This document shows positions 34,341-43,462 of a stretch of DNA of 53,723 bases, one piece after another; position 1 is the first letter of the stretch; each line of letters begins with the position of its first letter. The stretch spans positions 1 to 53,723 of the forward strand of contig CALIUO010000002.1 of assembly GCA_938048695.1 (NCBI GenBank), read 5' to 3'. Under the pieces are notes generated by a model. It saw nothing but the letters and a program-made list of their open reading frames with translations, did not search any database and was not told the origin of the DNA. The DNA comes from an uncultured SAR86 cluster bacterium (GTDB taxonomy: Bacteria > Pseudomonadota > Gammaproteobacteria > Magnimaribacterales > Magnimaribacteraceae). The position numbers were made by a program, and so were the translations under genes.

Positions 34341-37149
34341 AAGGGCAGCTACAAACTAAATTTCTATCCCCATAAACATTGTCTACTCTACCCACAGGAG
34401 ACCAATACTTATTCTCATAAAGGCCATCAACTGGGTAGGCTGCTTGAGATCTTTCATATTGATGTTCCCACTTACTATCTATTAAAGTCTTGGCAGTATG
34501 TGGTGCATTTTTTAATACATTATCTTCTTTAGAAGCATTTCCTTCTTCTATTGCTCTTATTTCGTCCCTGATTTTTATCATGGCTTCACAAAATCTATCT
34601 AATTCTTTTAATGACTCACTCTCGGTAGGTTCGATCATTAAGGTCCCTGCAACTGGCCATGACATGGTTGGGGCATGAAATCCATAGTCGATAAGTCTTT
34701 TAGCAACATCCTCTACTTCAATTCCTGCGCTTTCTTTAAGTGGTCTTATATCAATAATGCATTCATGTGCAACGAGGCCATCCTTTCCTTTGTAAAGTAT
34801 CTCATAATGATCTTTTAGCCTTGCAGCAATGTAGTTTGTATTGAGTATTGCATTTTGAGTAGCCTCCAAAAGACCTTTAGTTCCCATCATCTTCATATAC
34901 ATCCAACTTATGGGTAAGATGCTAGCACTTCCCCAATCTGTACCTGAGACAGGTCCTACAGCCTTGTTTTCATTATGATGAGAAGGCATAAAATCTTTAA
35001 GCTTATCCACCACACCTATTGGACCGATACCTGGACCACCTCCACCATGAGGTATGCAAAATGTTTTATGTAAATTTAAGTGGGAAACATCCCCGCCAAA
35101 AGATCCTGGGTAACATAACCCAACCATAGCATTGAAGTTAGCTCCATCTATATACACAAAAGCGCCATGAGAGTGAATTATTTCGCAAACCTCTGTAACC
35201 GAAGTTTCAAATACGCCATGTGTGGAAGGATAAGTAATCATCAAAGAGGAGAGGTTGTCAGAGTGAGCTGACGCTTTTTCTTTTAGATCATCTATATCTA
35301 TATTACCTTCATCATCACAATCAACAGGGACTACCTTTAAGCCTACCATCTGAGCGGAAGCAGGATTTGTCCCATGTGCTGATTTGGGAATTAGACATAT
35401 ATTTCTGTTAGCTTCATTATTATTTTGATGATAGGCATCGATTGCAAGCAGCCCTGCATATTCTCCTTGAGACCCTGCATTTGGTTGTAGTGATATACCT
35501 GAATACCCTGTAAGAAGAGATAACATTTCTTCCATATCTGAGACCAGTTTTGTATATCCTGCTAGTTGATTTTTTGGTGCAAATGGGTGGATATTTGAGA
35601 ACTCTGGCCAACTCACTGGAATCATCTCTGAGGTGGCATTTAACTTCATAGTGCATGAACCTAGAGGAATCATTGCTCTGTCCAGGGCTATATCTTTATC
35701 GCAAAGTTTTCTTATGTATCTCAGCATCTCTGTTTCTGTGTGAAATGCATTAAAAATATTATGGTCGAGAAAGTCAGACTTTCTGACAATATCTTCAGGG
35801 ATAGATGCACTTTCAATTTCTTTAATTGGATCATTAGAGCCTGAAAATACTTTCATAAGGGTCTCTAGATCTTCAATGGATGTTGTTTCATCTAATGAGA
35901 TGCCTATCGAGGTGGAGTCTATTTTTCTTAAATTAATCCCATTTTCTACTGCCCTATCATGAATTGCTTCTGTATTAGCATCTGTTTCTAAAACCAAGGT
36001 ATCGAAGAAATTTTCATTCTTAGATTTAAAGCCATTTGCAGATAAGTTTACTTTAAGCAAGTTCGTTAGGTTATTAACTTTCTTAGCTATTTGTAATAGC
36101 CCTTCTTTGCCATGGTATAGAGAATAAAACCCCGCCATGATTGCAAGCAATGCTTGGGCAGTACATATATTACTAGTAGCTTTTTCTCTTCTTATATGCT
36201 GCTCTCTTGTTTGAAGAGCGAGTCTATATGCTAAATCTCCAGAACTATCTACTGAGGCTCCAACTATTCTTCCAGGCAAAGACCTTTTTAGATCCTCTTT
36301 TACTGACATAAAGGCTGCATGTGGTCCTCCACAACCAAGCGGAACACCAAATCTTTGAGACGAGCCTACAACTATATCTGCTCCCATTTCTCCTGGAGGC
36401 TTAATTAAACATAAAGCTAATAAGTCGGTGGCGAATATGGCAATTCCTTTTTTTTCATGAATGGAGTTAACAATCCCAGAATAATCTTGGATTAAGCCAT
36501 CTGAGCCAGGGTATTGTACGAATACACCATAACAATCTTCGTTCACAGCCTGCTCTATGGGTCCGATTATTATCTCTATTCCTAGAGGTTTGGCTCTGGT
36601 TTTAAGGACATTTATAGTATTTTCAAAGCTATTCTCATCTACGTAGAAGGTATCTGATTTAGATTTAGAAACTCTTTTCGCCAGTGTCATTGCTTCAGCA
36701 GCAGCAGTAGCCTCATCAAGAAGAGATGCATTTGCAATGTCCATACCTGTGAGGTCGCTAACCATAGTTTGAAAGTTTATGAGAGCCTCTAGTCTTCCTT
36801 GAGATATTTCAGGTTGATAAGGAGTGTAAGATGTATACCAGCCAGGATTTTCAAAAACATTTCTCAGAATTACTTTAGGCGTGAAAGTATTGTAGTGACC
36901 TTGCCCTATGAGACTCTTATATACCTTATTTTCTTGTGCAATAAGTTTTAAATCAGCAAGTGCTTCTTCTTCTGTTTTTTCTTCTCCGAGATCAATTTTA
37001 CCTTTCTCAAGAATGTTTTCTGGTACAACAGCATCTATAAAGCTATCCATAGACTTGTATCCTATGGATTGCAGCATAAAGTCTCTATCGTGAGAACTAG
37101 CTCCTATATGTCTGTTAGAAAAGAGATTATTTTTTTTTAGCGTGGTCAA
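34321..37149 (-). CDS. gcvP: Glycine dehydrogenase (decarboxylating) GcvP
   Basis: A 942-residue single-chain P protein of the glycine cleavage system, a homodimer type of enzyme. PLP-binding lysine is near residue 695 in [41 protein letters not shown]-type text ([16 protein letters not shown]) and GSCTMKLNA are also present. It decarboxylates glycine and passes the aminomethyl group to lipoyl-GcvH. The start appears to be TTG (37149), giving [18 protein letters not shown], which aligns with the family although no Shine-Dalgarno is obvious. It begins 14 bp after gcvH. Confidence 0.97.
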   Translation of the reverse strand: MTTLKKNNLFSNRHIGASSHDRDFMLQSIGYKSMDSFIDAVVPENILEKGKIDLGEEKTEEEALADLKLIAQENKVYKSLIGQGHYNTFTPKVILRNVFENPGWYTSYTPYQPEISQGRLEALINFQTMVSDLTGMDIANASLLDEATAAAEAMTLAKRVSKSKSDTFYVDENSFENTINVLKTRAKPLGIEIIIGPIEQAVNEDCYGVFVQYPGSDGLIQDYSGIVNSIHEKKGIAIFATDLLALCLIKPPGEMGADIVVGSSQRFGVPLGCGGPHAAFMSVKEDLKRSLPGRIVGASVDSSGDLAYRLALQTREQHIRREKATSNICTAQALLAIMAGFYSLYHGKEGLLQIAKKVNNLTNLLKVNLSANGFKSKNENFFDTLVLETDANTEAIHDRAVENGINLRKIDSTSIGISLDETTSIEDLETLMKVFSGSNDPIKEIESASIPEDIVRKSDFLDHNIFNAFHTETEMLRYIRKLCDKDIALDRAMIPLGSCTMKLNATSEMIPVSWPEFSNIHPFAPKNQLAGYTKLVSDMEEMLSLLTGYSGISLQPNAGSQGEYAGLLAIDAYHQNNNEANRNICLIPKSAHGTNPASAQMVGLKVVPVDCDDEGNIDIDDLKEKASAHSDNLSSLMITYPSTHGVFETSVTEVCEIIHSHGAFVYIDGANFNAMVGLCYPGSFGGDVSHLNLHKTFCIPHGGGGPGIGPIGVVDKLKDFMPSHHNENKAVGPVSGTDWGSASILPISWMYMKMMGTKGLLEATQNAILNTNYIAARLKDHYEILYKGKDGLVAHECIIDIRPLKESAGIEVEDVAKRLIDYGFHAPTMSWPVAGTLMIEPTESESLKELDRFCEAMIKIRDEIRAIEEGNASKEDNVLKNAPHTAKTLIDSKWEHQYERSQAAYPVDGLYENKYWSPVGRVDNVYGDRNLVCSCPSMEDYD

Positions 37150-37163
37150 ATTTTTGGATTAAT

Positions 37164-37547
37164 TTAGTCCTCACAAGAGGCATTGTATTCTTCTTCAGTC
37201 ATTAGGCTTTCGAAAGCAGTTGAATCGTTAAGTTTAATTTTAAAGAACCATCCATCCTCCAAAGGGGAGTTATTCACTATTTCTGGTTCATCAAGTAACT
37301 TCTCATTTATTTCGATAACTTCTCCTGAAAGAGGAGCATAGACATCTGAAGCCGCTTTAACTGATTCTACTATTGCCGATTCTTCTTCAGCATCTAATTC
37401 TTTACCGATATCAGGTAGTTCAACAAATACTATATCGCCTAACAAGTCTTGTGCATGTTCACTAATGCCTACAGTTAAAATACCTTCTTCATCGATTCTG
37501 CCCCACTCATGACTGGCTAAATAACGTAATTCGCTTGCACTGCTCAT
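37164..37547 (-). CDS. gcvH: Glycine cleavage system H protein
   Basis: A 127-residue lipoyl carrier. The lipoylated lysine is K64 in ESVKAASDVYAPLSGEV. H protein is the natural substrate on which LipB and LipA, encoded at 3614-5184, assemble lipoate. ATG overlaps the gcvT stop (ATGA), giving coupled translation. Confidence 0.97.
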   Translation of the reverse strand: MSSASELRYLASHEWGRIDEEGILTVGISEHAQDLLGDIVFVELPDIGKELDAEEESAIVESVKAASDVYAPLSGEVIEINEKLLDEPEIVNNSPLEDGWFFKIKLNDSTAFESLMTEEEYNASCED

Positions 37548-38641
37548 ATTCTTTCCTTAAATATTTCTTTACCTTCTTTGATAAATCTAGGTGAGCCTAT
37601 TTTAGCAAAAACCTCCTTACCCCTCATCTCTGCATAACAACTTTTTGCAGAAATTTTTGGAACTCGTGCTAAAGCGATAGGCTTTTTTAGGGTAGGGGAG
37701 TATGTACCACTCGTAACTGTGCCCTCTATATTTTTCTCATCATCAAAGTAGACTTTCTGGCCTTGTCTCAATATTGCCCTTTCTTCAAGCATTAATCCTA
37801 CAAGTTCATATTGCTTGTTTTCTTTTTTCATCCTCATGAGCGCTTCTTTGCCAAAAAAATTTCTATCTTCATCAGTGAAATCGACTGTCCATGTCATATT
37901 GCATTCAAATGGAGAGATGGAATCATCCATTTCAAAACCATATAGATTCATACCCGCTTCAAGTCTTAATGTATCTCTGGCACCCAGGCCTATGGGTTGA
38001 GCACCTGCTTTAATTGCATTTTTCCAAAGACCAACAGCAAGATCATGAGGCAGTATTACTTCAAAACCGGCTTCTCCAGTGTAGCCTGTCTTTGTTGCAA
38101 ACATGTCATTTCCATATACGCCCTGTTGTTTTTTTTTGGATTCAAGTGTCCTAACTATAGGGGCTGGACAATTTGAAAGGACTTCAGAAGAATTAGGACC
38201 TTGAATTGCAACCATTGATAAGTCATCTCTTTCTTCCATCTCCACTGAATAATTTTTTGCTTTAGTCGAAATCCATTTCAAGTCTTCACCTCGAGTAGCG
38301 CAATTAACTACCAATCTATAACCATTTTCTAGCTTGTAAGCAATCAAGTCATCTATGACCCCTCCATCATCATTCAACATAGCTGAATACAAGCCTTCAT
38401 AAAGTTCATTTAGCTTTCGAACGTCATTAGAGATTAATTTTCTTACAAATTCTTCTGCGTCTTTACCTTTTAAATCTAAAATTGTCATGTGAGAAACATC
38501 AAAAATTCCGCAATTTTCTCTCACACAAACGTGCTCACTTATCTGAGATCCGTAATTTATAGGCATAGACCAGCCATGAAAATCTACCATCTTGGCGTTT
38601 GCGTCTATGTGGTTTTGATATAGAGAGGTTTGTTTAGTCAA
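37544..38641 (-). CDS. gcvT: Aminomethyltransferase GcvT
   Basis: A 365-residue T protein that moves the methylene group from H protein to tetrahydrofolate. Family blocks are MVDFHGWSMPINYGSQ, FDVSHMTILDL and GYTGEAGFEVILP. The start is TTG (38641), which gives MTKQTSLYQNHID and aligns with E. coli GcvT; the next ATG would delete this conserved region. First gene of gcvTHP; a promoter and dyad symmetry lie upstream. Confidence 0.96.
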   Translation of the reverse strand: MTKQTSLYQNHIDANAKMVDFHGWSMPINYGSQISEHVCVRENCGIFDVSHMTILDLKGKDAEEFVRKLISNDVRKLNELYEGLYSAMLNDDGGVIDDLIAYKLENGYRLVVNCATRGEDLKWISTKAKNYSVEMEERDDLSMVAIQGPNSSEVLSNCPAPIVRTLESKKKQQGVYGNDMFATKTGYTGEAGFEVILPHDLAVGLWKNAIKAGAQPIGLGARDTLRLEAGMNLYGFEMDDSISPFECNMTWTVDFTDEDRNFFGKEALMRMKKENKQYELVGLMLEERAILRQGQKVYFDDEKNIEGTVTSGTYSPTLKKPIALARVPKISAKSCYAEMRGKEVFAKIGSPRFIKEGKEIFKERI

Positions 38642-38661
38642 AGGTCAATAATTAAAAAAGA

Positions 38662-38690
38662 ATTGTACTATTTCCTTCCTATTATGTCTT
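38662..38690 (-). promoter_or_regulatory. Candidate promoter of gcvTHP
   Basis: On the minus strand AAGACA (38690-38685) and TACAAT (38667-38662) are 17 bp apart and match the sigma-70 boxes at 4/6 and 5/6 positions. A CTAAT pentamer (38700-38696), the core recognised by GcvA in E. coli, lies just upstream. No GcvA or glycine riboswitch can be claimed from this alone. Confidence 0.4.
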
Positions 38691-38703
38691 TTGTAATTAG
38701 TCT

Positions 38704-38726
38704 TTATCCACCAAAAATGTGGATAA
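38704..38726. repeat. Inverted repeat with paired DnaA-box sequences
   Basis: TTATCCAC (38704-38711) and GTGGATAA (38719-38726) form a perfect 8-bp inverted repeat around a 7-bp centre. On the minus strand 38726-38718 reads TTATCCACA, the exact consensus DnaA box; the plus-strand arm (TTATCCACC) differs in one base. There is no T run, so it is not a terminator. It lies in the 225-bp gap between gcvT and the aminotransferase gene. Confidence 0.5.
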
Positions 38727-38776
38727 CTTTGTTAGTGAATTCATGAGAGTCTTGTCCCAGTGATCCTATGAACAAT

Positions 38777-38793
38777 TGATTAAAATTTAATCA
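38777..38793. repeat. 17-bp AT-rich palindrome upstream of aminotransferase gene
   Basis: TGATTAAAATTTAATCA is a perfect 8-bp inverted repeat around one central base, about 75 bp before the aminotransferase ATG. The form suits a dimeric repressor or activator site, but AT-rich palindromes also arise by chance. Further downstream GTGTTA (38826-38831) and TAACAC (38848-38853) could form a weak hairpin over a TATAAC box. The rest of the 38642-38866 gap shows no ORF. Confidence 0.35.
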
Positions 38794-38866
38794 TATATAT
38801 TTAATATACCTATCAATTAAATGCAGTGTTAATATCATGTTTTTTTATAACACCCTAATCAACTAA

Positions 38867-40066
38867 ATGGATTATTTTTCTAAATTTGAAGAGCTTAAAT
38901 CTGAAAATCTATCGTTAGATTTGACAAGGGGCAAACCATCTTCAGATCAGCTTGATTTATCTAATTCTTTAATGGAAACATCAGAAAATTTAGCTATGTT
39001 TGAAAGCTTGGATTTAAGGAATTATGGTGAAATTAAAGGTATAGATTCCTGTAGAGATCTAGGAGCTAAAATTTTAAATTGTGATAAAGATTTAGTATGG
39101 GCTGGAGGAAATAGTAGTCTTTCTTTAATGTCTCAATTCTTAACCTTTTTGTTTGTTCAGGGAAATGGAGGAGGGCCATGGAGCAACAAGGAAAGAATAT
39201 CAGTTCTATGTCCCGTACCTGGATATGATCGCCATTTTAAACTTTGCGAAACCTTTGGAATTAATATGATCTCAGTACCTTTGACAGGAAGAGGCCCAGA
39301 TTTGGGTGAAGTAAAGAGACTTGTTGAAACAGATGAGTCAATTAGAGGAATATGGTGTGTTCCTAAATACTCAAATCCAACTGGCGAGGTTTATAGTAGA
39401 GATACGATCGAAGGCTTGTTGGACATATTTGGTAACCAATCAAGAAAAAATATAATTTTCTGGGACAATGCCTATGCGGTTCATGATTTATCCAATCAAC
39501 CGCCTCTAATAGACATATTTTCTCTGGCACAAGACAAGAAATGTGAAGATTCTGTAGTCCAGTTTGGATCTACCTCAAAAATTACCTTTGCCGGGTCTGG
39601 CATTGGTTACATAGCGATGTCAAAAACTAACCAAGAATTATTCCTTCCATTCTATTCATCATTAATGATTGGGCCAGATAAAATAAATCAAGCTAAGCAT
39701 GTGATATTTTTTAAAGATGTGGACTTAATGGATCACATGAAGAAGCATGCCGAAATCATCAAGCCCAAATTTGATCTTGTTATAAGTAAGCTCAACTCTC
39801 AGAGTTTGGGTAAGTGGACAGCTCCTGATGGGGGTTATTTCTTACTTTATGAATCTGATAATGGTATGGCGAAAAGGATAATTAGCTTGGCTGAAGAGTT
39901 GGGACTAAAACTTACCCCTGCCGGAGCTACTCACCCGTACGGTATTGATGAAGAGGATAAATATATAAGAATAGCACCTACTGCCTGTAGCTTAGAAGAG
40001 TTGGATAAGGCAATGGATGTATTCTTATGCTGTATAGGTCTTGCCAGCGAGGAAAGAAGAAATTAA
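38867..40066 (+). CDS. Aspartate aminotransferase, type 1c
   Basis: A 399-residue PLP enzyme. The sequence follows the type 1c aspartate aminotransferase pattern (as in Corynebacterium AspT): LDLTRGKPSSDQLDLS, RNYGEIKGI, GGNSSLSLM, CVPKYSNPTGEVYS (N170), FWDNAYAVHDL (D200, Y203) and the PLP lysine K238 in GSTSKITFAGSG. It would interconvert aspartate and glutamate with their oxo acids. No Shine-Dalgarno is visible; a TATAAC box ends only 15 bases before the ATG, so the mRNA may be nearly leaderless. Convergent with hspQ, sharing TTAA. Confidence 0.9.
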   Translation: MDYFSKFEELKSENLSLDLTRGKPSSDQLDLSNSLMETSENLAMFESLDLRNYGEIKGIDSCRDLGAKILNCDKDLVWAGGNSSLSLMSQFLTFLFVQGNGGGPWSNKERISVLCPVPGYDRHFKLCETFGINMISVPLTGRGPDLGEVKRLVETDESIRGIWCVPKYSNPTGEVYSRDTIEGLLDIFGNQSRKNIIFWDNAYAVHDLSNQPPLIDIFSLAQDKKCEDSVVQFGSTSKITFAGSGIGYIAMSKTNQELFLPFYSSLMIGPDKINQAKHVIFFKDVDLMDHMKKHAEIIKPKFDLVISKLNSQSLGKWTAPDGGYFLLYESDNGMAKRIISLAEELGLKLTPAGATHPYGIDEEDKYIRIAPTACSLEELDKAMDVFLCCIGLASEERRN

Positions 40067-40395
40067 TTCTTGCTGTTTTCTAAAATTTCGTAAGATTTAC
40101 CATCAAAACCTCCAAAGAAAACAGGAACATCTGGATGTTCAACAGGTACCCGACTATCATCTACTGAAAGGTTCTGCTGAGATACGTAAGCTGAATAAAA
40201 AACCTGATCGTTTTCTGCAAATACATGGTAAAAGGGTTGATCTTTATTTGGCCTGATTGCTGCAGGGATTGATTGATACCATTCTTCAGTATTATTGAAT
40301 TCAGGGTCAACATCATAAATTACTCCTCTAAAGTCTAGGTATTTATGCTTTACGACTTGTCCAAGGGCATATTCAGTTTCTATAGTCTTTTTCAT
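40063..40395 (-). CDS. hspQ: Heat shock protein HspQ
   Basis: A 110-residue YccV-like protein, family text ALGQVVKHKYLDFRGVIYDVDPEF and YHVFAENDQVFYSAYVSQQNL. In E. coli HspQ is heat-induced, binds hemimethylated DNA and acts as a specificity factor for Lon. ATG 40395 overlaps the reductase stop (TGATG); a TTG one codon earlier is possible but less likely. RpoH control is plausible, though no sigma-32 promoter is visible because the start is inside the upstream gene. Confidence 0.93.
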   Translation of the reverse strand: MKKTIETEYALGQVVKHKYLDFRGVIYDVDPEFNNTEEWYQSIPAAIRPNKDQPFYHVFAENDQVFYSAYVSQQNLSVDDSRVPVEHPDVPVFFGGFDGKSYEILENSKN

Positions 40396-41606
40396 CAAAT
40401 TAAATCGTTTAAGTTTGTGGTTGGATCAGAAATCATTTCAGGTTTTATTTTAACTTTATTTGCTACTAGCTTTCTACAAATTAAAAATTCTTTTGAATTA
40501 TTTATTGAATCAACTGCTAGTAACTCATCTTCTTTTGTATAAAACAGCATAAATTTAGCATCATCAGCATCACCTCTCATGGTGACCTTGTCGTGGCTAC
40601 CTGATAGCCCCACAATTTGAAGCTTATGGTCGTATTGGTCTGACCAAAACCATGGGATCTGGCTATATTCGCTCGGGTTGCCATTAATAGAGCCAGCCAC
40701 CGTCTTAGCTTGCTCCATTGCATTGTGCACTGATTCCAATCTTAGTTTCTTACCCAATAGTTTATTGGGATGATTTGTACAGTCCCCACAGGCATAAATG
40801 CCTTCATGACTTGTAAGGCCAAATTCATCAACAGATATACCATTATCGCAATCTATTCCTGCCTCTTCGGCTATTTCAGTATTGGGCATAATTCCTGCAC
40901 CAATTATTACGGTATCCGCCTTAATCTCAGTTCCATCAGAACAAATGACGTACTCAGGCTTAGACGAACCCTTTATTTGTTCAAGACTAGTATTGAATTT
41001 AAATGTAACTCCATTATTTTCGTGAAGCTTTAGGTAATATTCGGATATTTGTGGATCTACTGTCCTGTTCATGACTCTATCGGCCATTTCTACAACTGTA
41101 ACAGAGATATTATTTTTGGCGGCTATGGCAGCTACTTCCAATCCTATATATCCAGCTCCTATAACAACGAGATCTTTGCTAATTTTTAGATCTTCTTTTA
41201 TCGATTCAGCATCATGTAGACCTCTTAGATAGTGAATCGATTCAAGATCGTTTCCTGGAAAATCTAAACGTCTAACTCTGCTGCCTGTTGCAAAAATTAA
41301 TTTGTCATAGCTAATGTCTGTACCATCTCTTAAGAAGACCTGCTTATTTTTTGTATCAACTCTCTCTGCTGTATTTCCCAGTTGAAGCTGTATTTTATTC
41401 TCTGTGAAGAACTCTAGTTTTTTGAAATAAAGTCTTTCTTTATTAATAGAGTCTTCGAGAAAACCTTTTGATAAAGGAGGTCTTTGATAAGGAAGGTGTT
41501 CTTCTTGTCCAACAAGCGTAATTGAACCTAAATAGCCTTCTTTTTTTAAAGAAGTGATACATTGGATTGCAGATTGTCCTGCTCCAATAATGACTAAGTT
41601 TTCCAT
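40395..41606 (-). CDS. FAD-dependent ferredoxin/rubredoxin-type NAD(P)H reductase
   Basis: A 403-residue two-dinucleotide-fold reductase of the BphA4/ferredoxin reductase group. FAD site VIIGAGQSA (5-13) and PYQRPPLSKGFL are at the N-terminus; the NAD site is VVIGAGYIGLEVAA near 146; the second FAD motif is YACGDCTNHPN. A Reductase_C-type domain ends the protein. It would pass electrons from NADH to a ferredoxin serving an oxygenase or P450; no ferredoxin or P450 gene is adjacent, so the partner must be elsewhere. Confidence 0.88.
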   Translation of the reverse strand: MENLVIIGAGQSAIQCITSLKKEGYLGSITLVGQEEHLPYQRPPLSKGFLEDSINKERLYFKKLEFFTENKIQLQLGNTAERVDTKNKQVFLRDGTDISYDKLIFATGSRVRRLDFPGNDLESIHYLRGLHDAESIKEDLKISKDLVVIGAGYIGLEVAAIAAKNNISVTVVEMADRVMNRTVDPQISEYYLKLHENNGVTFKFNTSLEQIKGSSKPEYVICSDGTEIKADTVIIGAGIMPNTEIAEEAGIDCDNGISVDEFGLTSHEGIYACGDCTNHPNKLLGKKLRLESVHNAMEQAKTVAGSINGNPSEYSQIPWFWSDQYDHKLQIVGLSGSHDKVTMRGDADDAKFMLFYTKEDELLAVDSINNSKEFLICRKLVANKVKIKPEMISDPTTNLNDLI

Positions 41607-41681
41607 GTTTAAAAAAGTTCTCGATTATTTTTTTGAAACTATCTAAAGTCTACATCTAATTTAAAAATAAGGGAGAAAAAA

Positions 41682-41963
41682 ATGATAGGAATTGTTGCCA
41701 CATTAAAGATTAAAGAAGGATCTGGTTCAGATTTTGAAGCAATAGCCACTCAATTGGTTGAAAAAGTAAATGCTAATGAAGATGGAGTTGTTTATTACGA
41801 TCTCTATAAAGAAGATGACACTACTTATGTCTTCTTAGAAAGATATAAAGATGAAGAAGCACAAGCTGAACACGGTAAGACTGATTATTTTAGAGAGCTA
41901 GGTGCCAAGATGGGACCATTTATGGCAGGTGCGCCTGAGATAAGAACACTTCAATCTGTTTAA
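41682..41963 (+). CDS. Antibiotic biosynthesis monooxygenase-like (putative quinol monooxygenase)
   Basis: A 93-residue ferredoxin-like ABM-fold protein (YgiN-like). Text such as MIGIVATLKIKEGSGSDFE, YYDLYKEDDTTYVFLERYKDEEAQAEH and the terminal IRTLQSV fit the family. Members are cofactor-free dimers that oxidise quinols or handle reactive compounds. GGGAG precedes the ATG by 7 bases. Divergent from the reductase and abutting zapE tail to tail with no spacer. Confidence 0.87.
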   Translation: MIGIVATLKIKEGSGSDFEAIATQLVEKVNANEDGVVYYDLYKEDDTTYVFLERYKDEEAQAEHGKTDYFRELGAKMGPFMAGAPEIRTLQSV

Positions 41964-43022
41964 TTAAATCAAATGAGGTCTTGAGAGATATTCTCTGGAC
42001 CTCATTTCTTCTAATCGGCTCAAGGTCCTCTTAAAAGGCTCGGTAAGTCTGTTTCCTCTATAAATCTCGTTTAAATTTGCCTCTAAAGAAAGGATTAAAT
42101 TAACATTCCTTTCGTAACATTCATCAACAAGGGCTATAAATCTCCTTGCAGCATCACTGTTATTTTCTTTCATGATTGGAACTCCTGAAACAAAAACAGT
42201 ATGAAATTCGCTACAAACTTCAATATAGTCTTTTGCACTTCTTGGCCCCTCACAAATCTCTTGAAAGGACATCCATACGGAACCTTTCGATAGTTTTATT
42301 GTTTTTATCTTTCTTCCAAGAATCAGAATATTCTTATTTTCTTCATATTCATTGTTAGTCAGTTCTGAGAAATTAGACTCGAGTTTCTCTATGCTTTTGC
42401 CTTCACCTTCAACGACAAATATTTCCAATTTTTCAAGCGTTCTTAGACGATAGTCTTGCGCAGAATCTAATTCAAAAATCTCACAGTTCTCCTTTATAGA
42501 CTCTATTGCTGGGATGAATCTACTTCTATGCAGTCCGTCTTTATATAGGTTATTTGGATGTGTATTTGAGGTTGTAATTAAGGTCACTCTATTTTCAAAT
42601 AACTCATTAATAAATCGCCCTAATAGCATCGCATCGCCTATATCTTCTACATAGAATTCGTCAAAACACAGAACTTCGGTCTGTTTAGCGATATTTTTAG
42701 CTGCTATCTTTAAAGGATCTTTTTGGCCAGATATTTTGTCTAAATCTTCGTGCAAAAGCTTCATGAATCTATGGAAATGAACTCTTTTTTTATTGTTAAC
42801 TGGCAGAGTTTGAAAGAAAATATCCATCATCTGGGTTTTCCCTCTTCCCACTTCACCCCTTATATACAGCCCCTTTATTTTTTTTTGGCCAAACCACGCT
42901 TTTGAGCGTTTGACTAAATCAAAGTTGAGCTGATCAAGCTTATCTAAAAGCTTACTTTGTTCTTCATCAAAGCTCAAAAGCCCATCTTCAATTAATTTTG
43001 AATACAGATCAGAAGGTTTCAA
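41964..43022 (-). CDS. zapE: Cell division ATPase ZapE (AFG1 family)
   Basis: A 352-residue AAA-like ATPase. Walker A is GEVGRGKT (56-63) in GLYIRGEVGRGKTQMMD; Walker B is VLCFDEF (117-123). HFHRFM and TSNTHPNNLYKDGL are further AFG1 blocks. ZapE binds FtsZ and influences Z-ring stability in E. coli under stress. The start is TTG (43022), just after the GFA-family gene, with weak ribosome-binding sequence. Confidence 0.93.
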   Translation of the reverse strand: MKPSDLYSKLIEDGLLSFDEEQSKLLDKLDQLNFDLVKRSKAWFGQKKIKGLYIRGEVGRGKTQMMDIFFQTLPVNNKKRVHFHRFMKLLHEDLDKISGQKDPLKIAAKNIAKQTEVLCFDEFYVEDIGDAMLLGRFINELFENRVTLITTSNTHPNNLYKDGLHRSRFIPAIESIKENCEIFELDSAQDYRLRTLEKLEIFVVEGEGKSIEKLESNFSELTNNEYEENKNILILGRKIKTIKLSKGSVWMSFQEICEGPRSAKDYIEVCSEFHTVFVSGVPIMKENNSDAARRFIALVDECYERNVNLILSLEANLNEIYRGNRLTEPFKRTLSRLEEMRSREYLSRPHLI

Positions 43023-43025
43023 TTC

Positions 43026-43448
43026 TTATGCGAAGTCTGGATTATGGGTAAAGGTATGTATGGTCTCATCAACTGGAGACCAAGATTTGGCTGTAGAACT
43101 CCAAAAGTTTGAGTCTGCATTTATCCAAGTTGAGTCATCAATACTTCCAGCTTTTATAAATTTAATATCGGGATTTTCTTTAACAAAAGAGATTAATGGG
43201 GAGCCGCACTCTGCACAAAAACCTCTAGATATATTAGAGCCTGCAGAGCCAGTTACAGTATAGTATTTTAACTCTCCATTAATTTGTAGAGATTCATTCG
43301 GAATTAGCAATATTGTTGCTTTTCCACTCCCCGTGCTTTTTTGACAATCTGTGCAGTGACAGTGATGTGCCGAGATCACATGAGACTTGTCAAATTTATA
43401 GGTTATTTTTTTGCAAAGGCATCCACCACTTTGTAGTTCACTATCCAT
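43026..43448 (-). CDS. GFA/CENP-V family zinc protein
   Basis: A 140-residue protein with the Mss4-like zinc site pattern: C10 and C12 (GGCLC), C30, C32 and C35 (HCHCTDCQKSTG), C78 and C81 (FCAECGSPL). Family members were named for glutathione-dependent formaldehyde activation, but most have no proven activity. AGAGGAGA lies upstream of the ATG. It sits in a minus-strand run with the DUF1295 membrane protein and zapE. Confidence 0.9.
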   Translation of the reverse strand: MDSELQSGGCLCKKITYKFDKSHVISAHHCHCTDCQKSTGSGKATILLIPNESLQINGELKYYTVTGSAGSNISRGFCAECGSPLISFVKENPDIKFIKAGSIDDSTWINADSNFWSSTAKSWSPVDETIHTFTHNPDFA

Positions 43449-43462
43449 TTTCTATTCTCCTC

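Noticed and set aside
38704-38793. Replication origin in the gcvT/aminotransferase gap
   Set aside because: Only two DnaA-box-like sequences and no dnaA, dnaN, mnmG or similar neighbours, so an origin is not supported.
38642-38866. Glycine riboswitch before gcvT
   Set aside because: The spacer lacks the tandem aptamer architecture and conserved GGAGAG-type elements; the only structures are simple inverted repeats.
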